Shown here: positions 24,039 through 34,899 of the stretch, piece by piece
Layout of the letters: the number at the start of each line of letters is the position of its first letter
Numbering within the stretch: the stretch's first letter is position 1
NCBI GenBank assembly: GCA_949299515.1
Contig: CASGAP010000008.1
Span: 17,472-81,471, forward strand
Origin: an uncultured Desulfovibrionaceae bacterium
GTDB taxonomy: Bacteria > Desulfobacterota > Desulfovibrionia > Desulfovibrionales > Desulfovibrionaceae
DNA: 64,000 nt
Direction: 5' to 3'
The notes under the pieces: generated by a model
The model's input: the letters and a program-made list of their open reading frames with translations, nothing else
What the model was told of the DNA's origin: nothing
Database searches by the model: none
Made by a program: the position numbers and the translations under genes

Positions 24039-26660
24039 TTAAAATGCTCTGCCCATGGTAAATTCGAAGCGGCCGGACAAATCTTTTCCGTTATATCCTT
24101 CCGTCAAAGGAATGCCGTAAGCAAAGCGCAGATCGCCGAGCGGTGAATTCCAGCGGACTTCCAAGCCTGTGGAATAATAATTTTTATCAAACAGGTTGGT
24201 ATACTTTTCGTCGGAAATCGTCGCAAAGTCAAAGAACGGCACGGCAGAAATACTGTATTCTTCGCTGACCCGCCATGCATATTCCACGGAACCGTACACG
24301 GCTTTGGTGGAACCGATAACTTCCTGCGTTCTTTGATCCAAAGAAGAAGCGTCTTCATAATCATAACCGCGCAGCGTTGTCATGCCGCCGACATAAATAC
24401 GTTCAAACGCAGGAATCGGATTATCGCCGTTTTTATAAACCGCTATGCCGGAAGCTCTTGCGTGCAGGACGTGATTTTTGAACAATTGAAAATAAAAGCC
24501 GTAGGAAGCGCGCAGCTTGACGAAGTCGTCACTGCCGCCGATTATACCGCCGCCGTACTCGACATAAATGCTTTCCTTGGTGCCGCGTGTGGGGAAACGG
24601 ATATTATCCGTGGTATCGCGCACAATACCCGTACTGATGACGCTTGCCCAGTTTTCCCCTTCATAGGATTTAATCGCCGTGCTGGCGTAGGGCATAATAT
24701 TGTACATTTCGTAATATTCCAAACGGTAATTAAGCACTACCCGCGTATACTCGCCTATGGGATAAAATACGCCGAGTTCCGTACCCGTGGATTTTCTGTC
24801 ATAGCTTGACCACTCGTAATCTTCCGAATAAACGCTGGCCGTAAAGCCTAAGTTGCTATCATAAACTCTCGGGTTAATGAAATACCCGCGCATGGAGCTT
24901 TTTTTGCTTGAAATATATCCCTGAAGTCCGACAGAATAGCCTTTGCCGTATAAATTGTCTTTTTGTATATTGGCGCTTACCCCAACATTGTCATACGTGG
25001 AATAACCGATACCAAGCCCTATTCTGCCCGTTTCGTTTTCAACGACTGAAAGCTTCATATCCACTTCGCCGGGATCGCCCGTAGGCAGCAAATCCACATT
25101 CACGTCTTTAAAGTAGTTGGTATTGTTCAGACGTTCAATGGAACGCTGTACTTTGGCGCCGTCATACTGCTGACCGTCCGCAAGGCGCAGTTCGCGCAAA
25201 ATGACGTTGTCACGGGTTTCGGTATTTCCTTCAAGAATTACGTTGCGGATATAAACCTTTTCGTTGGGCTGAAGAATATAATACACATCGACGATGCCGT
25301 TTGCCTTGTCCAGCGGCGTATCCACGTTTATAGCAGCAAAGGCATAACCGTAGCTTGTATACAGTTCCTTAAGCTTTTGAATATCGTCCTGCATGACTGC
25401 AAGGTTAAAATATTCTTCTTCCTCTTTCGTATCGTCCAGCTTTATGCGTTCATACAGCTCGTCGGTACTTTCCAGCAAATCGCCCTGAAACCCGATTTGA
25501 CCCACTTTATAACGGATACCGGGCGAAATATTAAAATTGACGATAATCCCGTCTTCTTCGTAAATAATTTCCGGTCTTGTGGCAATTGCGTCAAGATAGC
25601 CGCTCTGCACCAGATATCCCTGCACCTGCTGCGTATCGCCTTCAATATCCTCTTCTTTCAAAATGCCGTATTTGGTAAACCAGGAAAACATATTATGCGT
25701 GCGGATTTTTGTAACCTTGCGCAGCTGATCCTGCATATCTTCGTCAACGCCTATCATATTGACTTCTTTAACATACAGCTTATTGCCGGCATCAACATTA
25801 ATAATAATGTTGGCTCCCTGGTTATTGGCAACGGGCTGTATTTCATAATTTGCTTCCACAAGATAATACGCTTTTTTCCGATACAGTTCTTTAATAATTT
25901 CTATATCATTAATAAGATTTTTCTCGTTCAGCACGCTGCCTGTCTGCGTAGTCATGGCGCCTATGGCATCTTCTTCGCTTACGGCATCGGAACCGAGTAC
26001 GCGTATTGCGTTAATACGCGGCTTTTCAGCAACTTCCACGACAAGCACGTCGTTATTTTCAACATATACGCTGACATCGTTGAAATAGCCCATAGCCCAG
26101 ACTGCACGGATATCTTCGTCCAGTTTTTCGGCATTGACTTTATCCCCGACCTGAGAAACCATGGCATTTTTTACACGTTCCGGGTCAATAAGCACGGTGC
26201 CGCGAACCACAATATCCTGTATGCCGCCTTTATGCTTAATGGAATTATTAATAGTTTTGACAGAATCATCAACCACGGACGCAAGCATGAGCAAATTAGC
26301 TCCCTGCATAGTTATCGGCCTGGACATATCGGATTTGGCTTCAACAAAGCGCATATCCAAATTAAAACTTTCCCCTATCTGACTGTAAGTGCCGTAAAGA
26401 GCATAATCCGCCCTGGCACTTCTGGCCACTGCCCTGGCAGAAGAAGAATCCGCGGCTTTAACATTGCGTTTTATAACCTGCAGCCCGCTTTTGCGCAGAC
26501 TGTCCGTGAAAAGTTCGTCAAGGGAATTTTCCAGAGTTGTTTTTCCCTGGGCATTAACCGTAAACGGCAAAAGCAAAACTTTTGCGGCCGCAAAAGCATT
26601 GCCTGATAACGCCAAGCAAAAAATTAATGTCATAAAAATCTTAATGCAATTTCTGTTCAT
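24039..26660 (-). CDS. bamA: Outer-membrane protein assembly factor BamA with extra N-terminal domain
   Basis: 873 residues. Signal peptide (about 1-25), then an extra alpha/beta domain (about 26-145, AKVLLLPFTVNAQGK and ALYGTYSQIGESFNLD) resembling TolB-N/FlgO/CsgG-like modules, then five POTRA repeats (about 148-530) and a 16-strand Omp85 barrel ending in Phe (FTMGRAF), as outer-membrane proteins need. The Omp85 signature near the end (LGDLRFAYGIPL) is present. It folds and inserts outer-membrane proteins. E. coli BamA is about 810 residues, so the added domain accounts for the difference. The start codon overlaps the lolD end by 20 nt, which supports translational coupling. Confidence 0.95.
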   Translation of the reverse strand: MNRNCIKIFMTLIFCLALSGNAFAAAKVLLLPFTVNAQGKTTLENSLDELFTDSLRKSGLQVIKRNVKAADSSSARAVARSARADYALYGTYSQIGESFNLDMRFVEAKSDMSRPITMQGANLLMLASVVDDSVKTINNSIKHKGGIQDIVVRGTVLIDPERVKNAMVSQVGDKVNAEKLDEDIRAVWAMGYFNDVSVYVENNDVLVVEVAEKPRINAIRVLGSDAVSEEDAIGAMTTQTGSVLNEKNLINDIEIIKELYRKKAYYLVEANYEIQPVANNQGANIIINVDAGNKLYVKEVNMIGVDEDMQDQLRKVTKIRTHNMFSWFTKYGILKEEDIEGDTQQVQGYLVQSGYLDAIATRPEIIYEEDGIIVNFNISPGIRYKVGQIGFQGDLLESTDELYERIKLDDTKEEEEYFNLAVMQDDIQKLKELYTSYGYAFAAINVDTPLDKANGIVDVYYILQPNEKVYIRNVILEGNTETRDNVILRELRLADGQQYDGAKVQRSIERLNNTNYFKDVNVDLLPTGDPGEVDMKLSVVENETGRIGLGIGYSTYDNVGVSANIQKDNLYGKGYSVGLQGYISSKKSSMRGYFINPRVYDSNLGFTASVYSEDYEWSSYDRKSTGTELGVFYPIGEYTRVVLNYRLEYYEMYNIMPYASTAIKSYEGENWASVISTGIVRDTTDNIRFPTRGTKESIYVEYGGGIIGGSDDFVKLRASYGFYFQLFKNHVLHARASGIAVYKNGDNPIPAFERIYVGGMTTLRGYDYEDASSLDQRTQEVIGSTKAVYGSVEYAWRVSEEYSISAVPFFDFATISDEKYTNLFDKNYYSTGLEVRWNSPLGDLRFAYGIPLTEGYNGKDLSGRFEFTMGRAF

Positions 26661-27321
26661 GTAAAGCTCCGGACTTTAATTCTGCAATACGCTGCATTTG
26701 ATTTGCTATTTCGATATTATGCGTAACCATAACAAGCGTCATGTTTTTTTCTTTGTTCAGCCTTGTCAGCAGGCCGATAATCTGCTCGCCGGTTTTTGGG
26801 TCCAAATTGCCGGTTGGTTCATCGGCAAGCAGCACTTTGGGAGAAAGAAGAACAGCCCTGGCAATGGCAGCCCGCTGCTTTTCACCGCCCGAAAGCGTAG
26901 TGACCAAATGACCGGCTCTGTCCCGAAGTCCCACCATTTCCAGCAATTCCTCTGCTTTTTTGAATGCTTCGGCTTTAGGCATTCCGGAAATTACACCCTG
27001 CATGGCAACATTTTCGAGCGTGCTGAATTCCGGCAGCAAATGATGAAACTGAAACACAAACCCCATTTGTCTGTTTCTTATAAAGTTTTTTTCCTTTTCT
27101 GGCAAGGTGTGGATATTTTTCCCGCAAAACAGCACTTCCCCCGAACTGGGATTGTCCAACCCCGCCAAAATATGCAAAAAAGTGGATTTTCCGCTGCCCG
27201 AAGCTCCCAACACTGCCAAAGTCTGCCCGGATTCTATGGTAAAATCAACGGAATCCAAAATAGTAATTTCTTCGCGCGGGGTTCGGATTATTTTCGATAC
27301 GGCGTTCAGTTTATACAGCAT
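26641..27321 (-). CDS. lolD: Lipoprotein-releasing ABC transporter ATPase LolD
   Basis: 226 residues. Walker A GASGSGKS, Q-loop VFQFHHLLPEFS, signature LSGGEKQR, Walker B VLLADEPTGNLD and the H-loop VTHN are intact; the LLPEFSTLENV stretch is the LolD-type signature. With LolC/E it extracts lipoproteins from the inner membrane for transfer to LolA. It starts 8 nt after the permease stop codon. Contiguity with lolC and bamA makes an envelope-biogenesis operon. Confidence 0.95.
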   Translation of the reverse strand: MLYKLNAVSKIIRTPREEITILDSVDFTIESGQTLAVLGASGSGKSTFLHILAGLDNPSSGEVLFCGKNIHTLPEKEKNFIRNRQMGFVFQFHHLLPEFSTLENVAMQGVISGMPKAEAFKKAEELLEMVGLRDRAGHLVTTLSGGEKQRAAIARAVLLSPKVLLADEPTGNLDPKTGEQIIGLLTRLNKEKNMTLVMVTHNIEIANQMQRIAELKSGALHEQKLH

Positions 27322-27329
27322 ACAAGCCT

Positions 27330-28580
27330 CTACTCATAACGCAGCGCTTCCGCGGGAACAAGTTTTGACGCCTGCCGCGCAGGATAAATTGTGGCAAGAA
27401 AGCACATAATCATTGAAGCCGCACCAATCAGCGCCGTATCGGCAAAAGTAACCAGCACGGGCAAATGATCGGAAGCATAAACCCCGGCAGGCAGTTCGAT
27501 AAACTGGTATTTCTGCAAAAGAAACGCCAAGGTAAGCCCGCCGGCATAACCGATAAGCGTGCCGATAAACCCGATAAGCGTGCCCTGATACATAAAAATT
27601 TTCCGTATGGAGGAGCAGCTCGCCCCCATTGACATCAACACGGCAATATCTTTGGTTTTTTCCATAACAAGCATAACAAGGGAAGTTATAATGGAAAAAG
27701 ACCCCACCAGCACGATAAGCGCCAGAACAATAAACATACCGATACGTTCCAGCTGCAGCGCGGCAAAAAGCCCGGCATTAATATCGATCCAGTTTTTTAC
27801 GTACAGATAATCAGGAAGACTGTCTTGCATTGCCTGCGCAATTTCCTTTGCCTGCATGGGATCATGCAAAAAAACCTCAATGCCGCTTACCCTGCCCTGC
27901 GGCACGCCGATCAAATCGCGGGCAGACTGCAGGGAAACAAAAGCCAGACGGTTATCATAATCATTCAGTCCGGTTCTAAAAATACCGGCCACACGGTACG
28001 AAACAATTTTGGGAACAAATCCCGCTGTCGTGCGCTCCCCGCTGGGGGACATCAAATTAACCCTGCTGCCCACTTTCAGGGCAAAACGATTGGCAAGCTC
28101 TTCTCCTACAATAATGCCCTGCACCCCGCGCGGCCGGATCAAATCATCAAGAGAGCCTTCTTTCAGATGCTGCAGAACCGTAAGGGCTTCATCGGCATTA
28201 TGCGGTTCTATCCCCCTGATAATCAGCCCCGTGGCCCCCTGCGGACTGGAAAAAAGCACTTCCGTATACAAAAAAGGAGCCGCAGCCCGCACCTGCGGAT
28301 TTTGCCTGAGCATATCCACCGCAGACGCATAACCGCCGCTCCCGTCTTCATTAACATCTAATAATTCCGGAACAACGCTTTGGATAAAAATATGGGAATT
28401 GGCTCCTAAAATTTTATTGCGGATATCTGTCGTAAACCCGTTGTACACGCCCATAACCACGACCAAAGCGCCTACGCCTATGGCCACGCCGAGCACGGAC
28501 ATAACGGAAATTACGGAAATAAAAGCCTGCTGCCTTTTGGAAAAAAGATATCGGAGGGCTATAAAAAGCTCAAATCCCAT
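27330..28580 (-). CDS. Lipoprotein-releasing system permease (LolC/LolE family)
   Basis: 416 residues. One N-terminal membrane helix, a large periplasmic MacB-core-like domain (about 45-260) and three C-terminal helices (about 275-410, with the FtsX domain). The start FELFIALRYLFSKRQQAFISVISVMSVLGVAIGV is typical of LolC/E. A single permease gene is present, so it probably works as a homodimer (LolF-like). Next to lolD; 12 nt after lysS. Confidence 0.93.
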   Translation of the reverse strand: MGFELFIALRYLFSKRQQAFISVISVMSVLGVAIGVGALVVVMGVYNGFTTDIRNKILGANSHIFIQSVVPELLDVNEDGSGGYASAVDMLRQNPQVRAAAPFLYTEVLFSSPQGATGLIIRGIEPHNADEALTVLQHLKEGSLDDLIRPRGVQGIIVGEELANRFALKVGSRVNLMSPSGERTTAGFVPKIVSYRVAGIFRTGLNDYDNRLAFVSLQSARDLIGVPQGRVSGIEVFLHDPMQAKEIAQAMQDSLPDYLYVKNWIDINAGLFAALQLERIGMFIVLALIVLVGSFSIITSLVMLVMEKTKDIAVLMSMGASCSSIRKIFMYQGTLIGFIGTLIGYAGGLTLAFLLQKYQFIELPAGVYASDHLPVLVTFADTALIGAASMIMCFLATIYPARQASKLVPAEALRYE

Positions 28581-28592
28581 GAATTTTTATCT

Positions 28593-30173
28593 CTACACTT
28601 CATGTCTTAAGTGAGGGAAGAAAATAACCTCACGGATAGAAGGTGAATCCGTCAGCAGCATGACCAAACGGTCAATACCCACGCCTTGGCCTGCCGTCGG
28701 CGGCATACCGTATTCCAAAGCACGCAGATAATCGTCGTCAAGAGGACAGGCTTCCTCGTCGCCGAGAGCTTTGGCCTCCATTTGTTTTTGGAAACGGATA
28801 CGCTGATCAACAGGATCATTAAGCTCGGAAAACGCATTGGCCATTTCGCCGCCGGCAATGAACAGTTCAAAACGGTCGGTAAGTTCCGGATTTTGATCGT
28901 TGCGGCGGGCAAGCGGGGAAATTTCCGCAGGATAATAATAAATAAAGGTCGGCTGGATAAGTTTCGGCTCAACATCCAAGTCAAAAATCATGGACTGCAG
29001 CTTGCCTATGCCGAAATTGTCAAGGTCTTTTTCGCCGCGGGCGGTAAGGTATGCTTTAACCGCTTCGATGTCATTATAAAATTCCGGCTTGTGATTGCCG
29101 TATTTTTCCAGGGAATCATGGAACGTTATGCGTTCCCATTTGCCCTTGGTAAGGTCGATTTCCTGTTCCTGATAGGTGATGACGGTGGTTCCGCACACAC
29201 GCTGGGCTATTGTGGAGAAAAGATCTTCCGTCAAGTCCATCAGATCCCAAAACGTAGCATAGGCCCAGTAAAATTCGCACATGGTAAATTCGGGATTATG
29301 CTTGGTATCTGTGCCTTCGTTTCTGAACGAACGGTTAATTTCAAAAACTTTTTCCAAACCGCCGACAATAAGACGCTTCAGATACAGTTCCGGAGCAATG
29401 CGCAGATACAGCTCCATATCAAGAGCATTATGGTGCGTCACAAAAGGACGGGCATTGGCTCCGCCTGCAAGCGGATGCATCATCGGGGTTTCCACCTCGA
29501 TAAAATCCCTGTCTTCCATAAAGTTTCTGAATTCGCGCACAATGCGGGAACGCTTGCGGAAAACGTCGCGGGCTTTTGGATTGACAATCAAATCCACATA
29601 ACGCTGACGGAAACGCATTTCCACGTTGGTAAGGCCGGCATGCTTGTCGGGAAGCGGACGGAAAGATTTTGTCAGCAGCTTAATAGTAGTGCAGGAAAGG
29701 GTGAGTTCTCCGGTTTTCGTGCGGAACAGCGTGCCTTTAACGCCGACAATGTCGCCCACGTCAAGCTTTTTAAACACTTTAAATTCATTTTCATCAAGGC
29801 GTGATTTATCGGCATAGCACTGCAGACGGCCCGTTCTGTCCTGCAGGTGGAAAAAGATGACTTTACCGAAAGAACGGGAAGAAATAATGCGGCCTGCAAG
29901 CACAAATTCCGTATCTATTGCTTCAAGTTCTTCCGCGCTGTACCCTTCAAACTCTGCACGAACAACGCCGCAGCTGTCCTCTTTTCTGAATCCGTTGGGG
30001 AAAAGAGGCACGCCCATATCCCAAATATCGCAGGACTTCGCCACACAGTTTTTGATAACTTCGTTCAGCTCTCCGCGATCCTGAAAACTTTCAAGCATGG
30101 GCATAAAGTACGCTACATGGTCGGATTGGCTGGCAATTTTAATAGCCTTCGGGTTTTTATTCGGGGTACTCAC
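28593..30173 (-). CDS. lysS: Lysyl-tRNA synthetase, class II
   Basis: 526 residues from the GTG at 30173, chosen because GGAG lies 7 nt upstream; an in-frame ATG 23 codons earlier has no ribosome site. OB-fold anticodon-binding domain (about 70-180), then the class II core with motif 2 FRNEGTDTKHNPEFTMCEFY and motif 3 GIDRLVMLLT. The N-terminus is about 20-30 residues longer than in E. coli LysS. First gene of the leftward lysS-lolCD-bamA unit. Confidence 0.96.
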   Translation of the reverse strand: MSTPNKNPKAIKIASQSDHVAYFMPMLESFQDRGELNEVIKNCVAKSCDIWDMGVPLFPNGFRKEDSCGVVRAEFEGYSAEELEAIDTEFVLAGRIISSRSFGKVIFFHLQDRTGRLQCYADKSRLDENEFKVFKKLDVGDIVGVKGTLFRTKTGELTLSCTTIKLLTKSFRPLPDKHAGLTNVEMRFRQRYVDLIVNPKARDVFRKRSRIVREFRNFMEDRDFIEVETPMMHPLAGGANARPFVTHHNALDMELYLRIAPELYLKRLIVGGLEKVFEINRSFRNEGTDTKHNPEFTMCEFYWAYATFWDLMDLTEDLFSTIAQRVCGTTVITYQEQEIDLTKGKWERITFHDSLEKYGNHKPEFYNDIEAVKAYLTARGEKDLDNFGIGKLQSMIFDLDVEPKLIQPTFIYYYPAEISPLARRNDQNPELTDRFELFIAGGEMANAFSELNDPVDQRIRFQKQMEAKALGDEEACPLDDDYLRALEYGMPPTAGQGVGIDRLVMLLTDSPSIREVIFFPHLRHEV

Positions 30174-30295
30174 ACTTACACTCCAGAAAAGTAATACATA
30201 CGTTTGACTTGCAATAATATTTAAATATCCTGCCGTAGTCAAGACAAAGAATTAAGAAAAATTTTGCTTGTCAGAGAAAATTCCTATTTATTTTA

Positions 30296-30325
30296 TTGAC
30301 AAATCCACACCGAACAAGTTATTTT
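30296..30325 (+). promoter_or_regulatory. Promoter of guaBA
   Basis: TTGACA (30296-30301) followed after 17-18 nt by TTATTT/TATTTT (30319-30325). It lies about 110 nt upstream of guaB, leaving a leader that holds the hairpin at 30366-30405. Confidence 0.5.
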
Positions 30326-30365
30326 CTTGCATTGATTATTTACATATTTAAAACCTATTAACTAT

Positions 30366-30405
30366 AAACGCTTTTTTCTTGCTGTCGGATAAAGCGTTTT
30401 TGTTT
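30366..30405 (+). terminator. Terminator-like hairpin in the guaB leader (putative attenuator)
   Basis: AAACGCTTT (30366-30374) and AAAGCGTTT (30391-30399) form a 9-bp stem with a 16-nt loop, followed by TTTTTGTTT. The upstream neighbour (lysS) runs the other way, so no rightward transcript other than that of guaB needs termination here. Confidence 0.55.
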
Positions 30406-30433
30406 AATCCAAAGTTTTGCAATAGGAGACTGA

Positions 30434-31894
<1,461 letters not shown>

Positions 31895-31914
31895 CATTAA
31901 ATATAAGGGTTACC

Positions 31915-33459
31915 ATGTCAAAAGTAATTATTATCGACTACGGCTCCCAAGTTACGCAGCTTATCGCCCGCCGCGTGCGCGAAGCCGGCGTTTATTCTGA
32001 AATACACCCCTGTCAGGTAAGCGCAGACAAAATCAAGGCCATGAAACCGGACGCCATTATCCTGTCCGGAGGCCCCGCCAGCGTAGGCGAACAGGACGCC
32101 CCTTCCCTGGATCTGGGACTTCTTGAAATCGGCGTGCCCGTACTCGGCATCTGCTACGGAATGCAGCTGCTTGCCCACAATCTCGGCGGCGAGCTTTCCC
32201 AGTCCGAAACTCGCGAATACGGCCCGGCAGACCTGGAACTTTCCGATGCCTGCACCCTGTGGAAAGGCATTGACAAAACTTCCCGCGTATGGATGAGCCA
32301 CGGCGACAAAGTAAGCAAAGCCCCCCAAGGCTTCAAAGTCTGCGGCAGAACCGCCACCCTTGCCATTGCCGCCATGTGCGACGAAACCCGCAAAATTTAC
32401 GCCCTGCAGTTCCACCCGGAAGTACATCACAGCCTTGACGGTACCAAAATGCTGCAAAACTTCCTTTTTGAAGTGGCTCACCTGGAAGCCGACTGGAATA
32501 TGCACAACTTTGCCGAACGCGTTATCGAAGAATGCCGCGAAAAAGTCGGTGACGGCCACGTTATCTGCGCACTTTCAGGCGGCGTGGACTCCACCGTCGT
32601 TGCCGTGCTGCTCAACAAAGCCATCGGCCACAGACTGCACTGCATATTCGTCAATAACGGCGTTCTGCGCGAAAACGAAGGCGAAGAAGTCGTCAACTAC
32701 CTGCGCGAACACTTCGACCTTAACCTTAAATACGTAGACGCAAGCAAACTCTTCCTTGACAAGCTTGCAGGCGTGGAAGACCCGGAAAAGAAACGCAAAA
32801 TTATCGGCCATACCTTTATCGACGTCTTCGAACAGGAAGCCAACGCCATTAAAGCCAGCGGCGTCAGCGTAAAATTCCTTGCCCAAGGCACGCTCTATCC
32901 CGACGTCATCGAGTCCGTTTCCCACAAAGGCCCCAGCGCCGTTATCAAAAGCCACCACAACGTAGGCGGCCTGCCCGAAAAAATGGACATGGATTTGATC
33001 GAACCCCTGCGCGAACTGTTCAAAGACGAAGTGCGCGCCGTGGGTGCGGAACTCGGTATTCCCGAATCCGTATTGTGGCGCCACCCCTTCCCCGGCCCCG
33101 GCCTCGCTATCCGCATTATCGGCGAAATCACCGAAGAACGCCTCAATATCCTGCGCAAAGCCGACACCATAGTCCAGCAGGAACTCAAAGCTTCCGGCTG
33201 GTACCGCAAAGTATGGCAGGGCTTCGCCGTGCTTCTTCCCCTTAAGACCGTGGGCGTTATGGGCGACGGCAGAACCTACGAAAGCGTTATAGCCCTGCGC
33301 ATAGTCGACAGCGTGGACGCCATGACCGCCGACTGGTCCCGTATCCCCGAAGACGTACTGGCAAAAATGAGCACACGAATTATCAACGAAGTGCGCGGCG
33401 TAAACCGCGTTGTTTTGGATATTTCCCCAAAACCGCCGAGCACCATCGAATGGGAATAA
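31915..33459 (+). CDS. guaA: GMP synthase (glutamine-hydrolysing)
   Basis: 514 residues. Class I amidotransferase domain with nucleophile Cys80 (GICYGMQ) and the QFHPEVHH His/Glu pair; ATP-pyrophosphatase domain with P-loop [10 protein letters not shown]-terminal dimerisation domain ending PPSTIEWE. It converts XMP to GMP with glutamine and ATP. Directly downstream of guaB. Codon use in guaBA is noticeably richer in C than in neighbours, typical of highly expressed genes here. Confidence 0.98.
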   Translation: MSKVIIIDYGSQVTQLIARRVREAGVYSEIHPCQVSADKIKAMKPDAIILSGGPASVGEQDAPSLDLGLLEIGVPVLGICYGMQLLAHNLGGELSQSETREYGPADLELSDACTLWKGIDKTSRVWMSHGDKVSKAPQGFKVCGRTATLAIAAMCDETRKIYALQFHPEVHHSLDGTKMLQNFLFEVAHLEADWNMHNFAERVIEECREKVGDGHVICALSGGVDSTVVAVLLNKAIGHRLHCIFVNNGVLRENEGEEVVNYLREHFDLNLKYVDASKLFLDKLAGVEDPEKKRKIIGHTFIDVFEQEANAIKASGVSVKFLAQGTLYPDVIESVSHKGPSAVIKSHHNVGGLPEKMDMDLIEPLRELFKDEVRAVGAELGIPESVLWRHPFPGPGLAIRIIGEITEERLNILRKADTIVQQELKASGWYRKVWQGFAVLLPLKTVGVMGDGRTYESVIALRIVDSVDAMTADWSRIPEDVLAKMSTRIINEVRGVNRVVLDISPKPPSTIEWE

Positions 33460-33463
33460 TTTA

Positions 33464-33510
33464 CGCCAAAAAAAAAGGAAGCAAACGCTCCCTTTTTTTT
33501 GGCGATTTTT
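33464..33510 (+). terminator. Terminator of guaBA
   Basis: CGCCAAAAAAAAAGG on the left pairs with CCTTTTTTTTGGCG on the right around a short GC core (GAAGC/GCTCC region), giving a long stem that ends in T-rich sequence. Confidence 0.75.
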
Positions 33511-33535
33511 TTTCTTTGTATGTTTTTTTGTTTTC

Positions 33536-33571
33536 TGCAGGGGACAACTTTTGCAAAAGTTTTCCCCTGCA
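33536..33571. repeat. 36-nt near-perfect extragenic palindrome
   Basis: Arms TGCAGGGGA (33536-33544) and TCCCCTGCA (33563-33571) enclose the perfect 16-bp palindrome AACTTTTGCAAAAGTT (33546-33561); only one position pair (33545/33562) is unmatched. It lies between the guaA terminator and the 3' end of the next, leftward gene. It looks like a repetitive extragenic palindrome of the kind seen in Desulfovibrionaceae genomes. Confidence 0.7.
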
Positions 33572-33587
33572 CCCCTTTCAAAAACTT

Positions 33588-34544
33588 TTAATCTGACCGT
33601 ACCCGTATCTTTTTCTGTTCAACATATTTTCTCATATCTTCTTCGGAAAAAATCATATCGTATTCCGAAGCATGAATACGCTTTGCCTGTATGTCTTCTA
33701 CAACCGATTTCATCAGCTGTTTAAAATCCGCATTGTTTTTAACTAAGCGGTTAATAGTATCCCAATCAAGTTCTTCTTTATATTCCGCCTGAATAAGAAT
33801 TTCGCTTTGCTCCACGTTTTCCGCATTCAATTTGATAAAACCTATGCCGAAAGAATTTGCCAGCCTGTGCATTTCTTCCGTAAAATCGGCATCAGTTTCA
33901 TATTCCAGCGCAACCAAATAACCCTCGTTTGCCCAGCTGGAATTGGAAACCGCCTGAAAATAATACTGCCGCAGATTTGCAAACGTCACGCTTTTTTTCA
34001 ATTCAAAAGAAAACAGACTGTATTCGTTCACATTCAGGGCATTAATCAACTCCAATGTCTGTTTGTCGTAATCATGAAACGAAAAATGCACTCCCACCAT
34101 ATCTGGGTGCAGCCATTCGTTTTCCCCTTTTTTGCCCTTATGCGAAACCTTTTCGTCAATAGTTTTGGCAACGCAGCCAAAGTGCTGGCTTGCATTCAAA
34201 AAATACGCCAACAAAGGGTGCAGGTCTTTTTCTTTAAAATTATCACTGCCCTTATCGAATGCTTCAAGTTCCCGTTCCGATTTTTTTTCGGAAGTTTTGT
34301 CAACAGGTGTATCATTTATATAAAAAGATTTCGGTCGACTATTTATAATTTTAAACTTTGTATAAATATTATCTCGCATATCAACATAAAGGGCTGAACT
34401 TATCGAATCCCACGGCGTTTTGCCGTTGCTTTCAAATTCCAAACCCAATGCCTGCGATTTATCCCAAATCTGTTTGGCTGTCAGCGGTGCTTTTACGGCT
34501 TTAAGCGTTTCGTATGCCAACTCCAAAAAATTTCTGCATTTCAT
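33588..34544 (-). CDS. HARE-HTH domain protein with PD-(D/E)XK nuclease-like domain
   Basis: 318 residues. The N-terminus (about 1-75, FLELAYETLKAVKAPLTAKQI then WDSISSALYVDMR) is a HARE-HTH winged helix, known from RNA polymerase delta and restriction-associated proteins. The middle part shows a PD-(D/E)XK-like arrangement: Asp148 (HPDMVG), Glu181-x-Lys183 (FELKK) and a Gln197 helix (YYFQAVSNSSWANEGY). No methylase or second defence gene is adjacent. Similar proteins are grouped as uncharacterised COG2958. It may be a stand-alone DNase or modified-DNA reader. AGGGAA-type ribosome site before the ATG. Confidence 0.65.
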   Translation of the reverse strand: MKCRNFLELAYETLKAVKAPLTAKQIWDKSQALGLEFESNGKTPWDSISSALYVDMRDNIYTKFKIINSRPKSFYINDTPVDKTSEKKSERELEAFDKGSDNFKEKDLHPLLAYFLNASQHFGCVAKTIDEKVSHKGKKGENEWLHPDMVGVHFSFHDYDKQTLELINALNVNEYSLFSFELKKSVTFANLRQYYFQAVSNSSWANEGYLVALEYETDADFTEEMHRLANSFGIGFIKLNAENVEQSEILIQAEYKEELDWDTINRLVKNNADFKQLMKSVVEDIQAKRIHASEYDMIFSEEDMRKYVEQKKIRVRSD

Positions 34545-34899
34545 AAATTATTCCCTTTTCCCGAAAATACACACAATACCTCGAAATTTCAAGAATTATT
34601 TTAAAACGTCCGGTTCCTGGCTTGCAAAAGAAGCTATTTTCTCCTATAGTGCCTGTGTTTTACAATAACAGCCTGCACACATACAAGTAAGTCCGCATAC
34701 TATCCTGTTGTATTCGGATTTCGGATAACGCAATGAAGGGGCCGGGGGAGCCACCCAAAGGGCGACAAGCCGTTTGCGTTGGTGAGCTTGCGAACTTTAC
34801 GCAAACGGACAGCAGCGCAATCGTTTCCCCCAAAAAAACTGCAAAAGCATATCCTGACATTATCGGCATAAAATCGCTTTACTGCACCTCGGAGCCTGT
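34545..34899 (+). other. Spacer with a GC-rich structured element (34738-34836)
   Basis: CCGTTTGCGT (34770-34779) pairs perfectly with ACGCAAACGG (34799-34808); outside it GGGGGA (34744-34749) pairs with TCCCCC (34826-34831) and a CCC-AAA-GGG mini-hairpin lies between them. The element is richer in G/C than its surroundings and lies 64 nt before the EamA start codon. Short open frames across it look spurious. It could be a structured 5' leader or an extragenic repeat. Confidence 0.5.

Noticed and set aside
25377..26606. 409-codon open frame on the plus strand
   Set aside because: Antisense to bamA; no start signal or recognisable fold.
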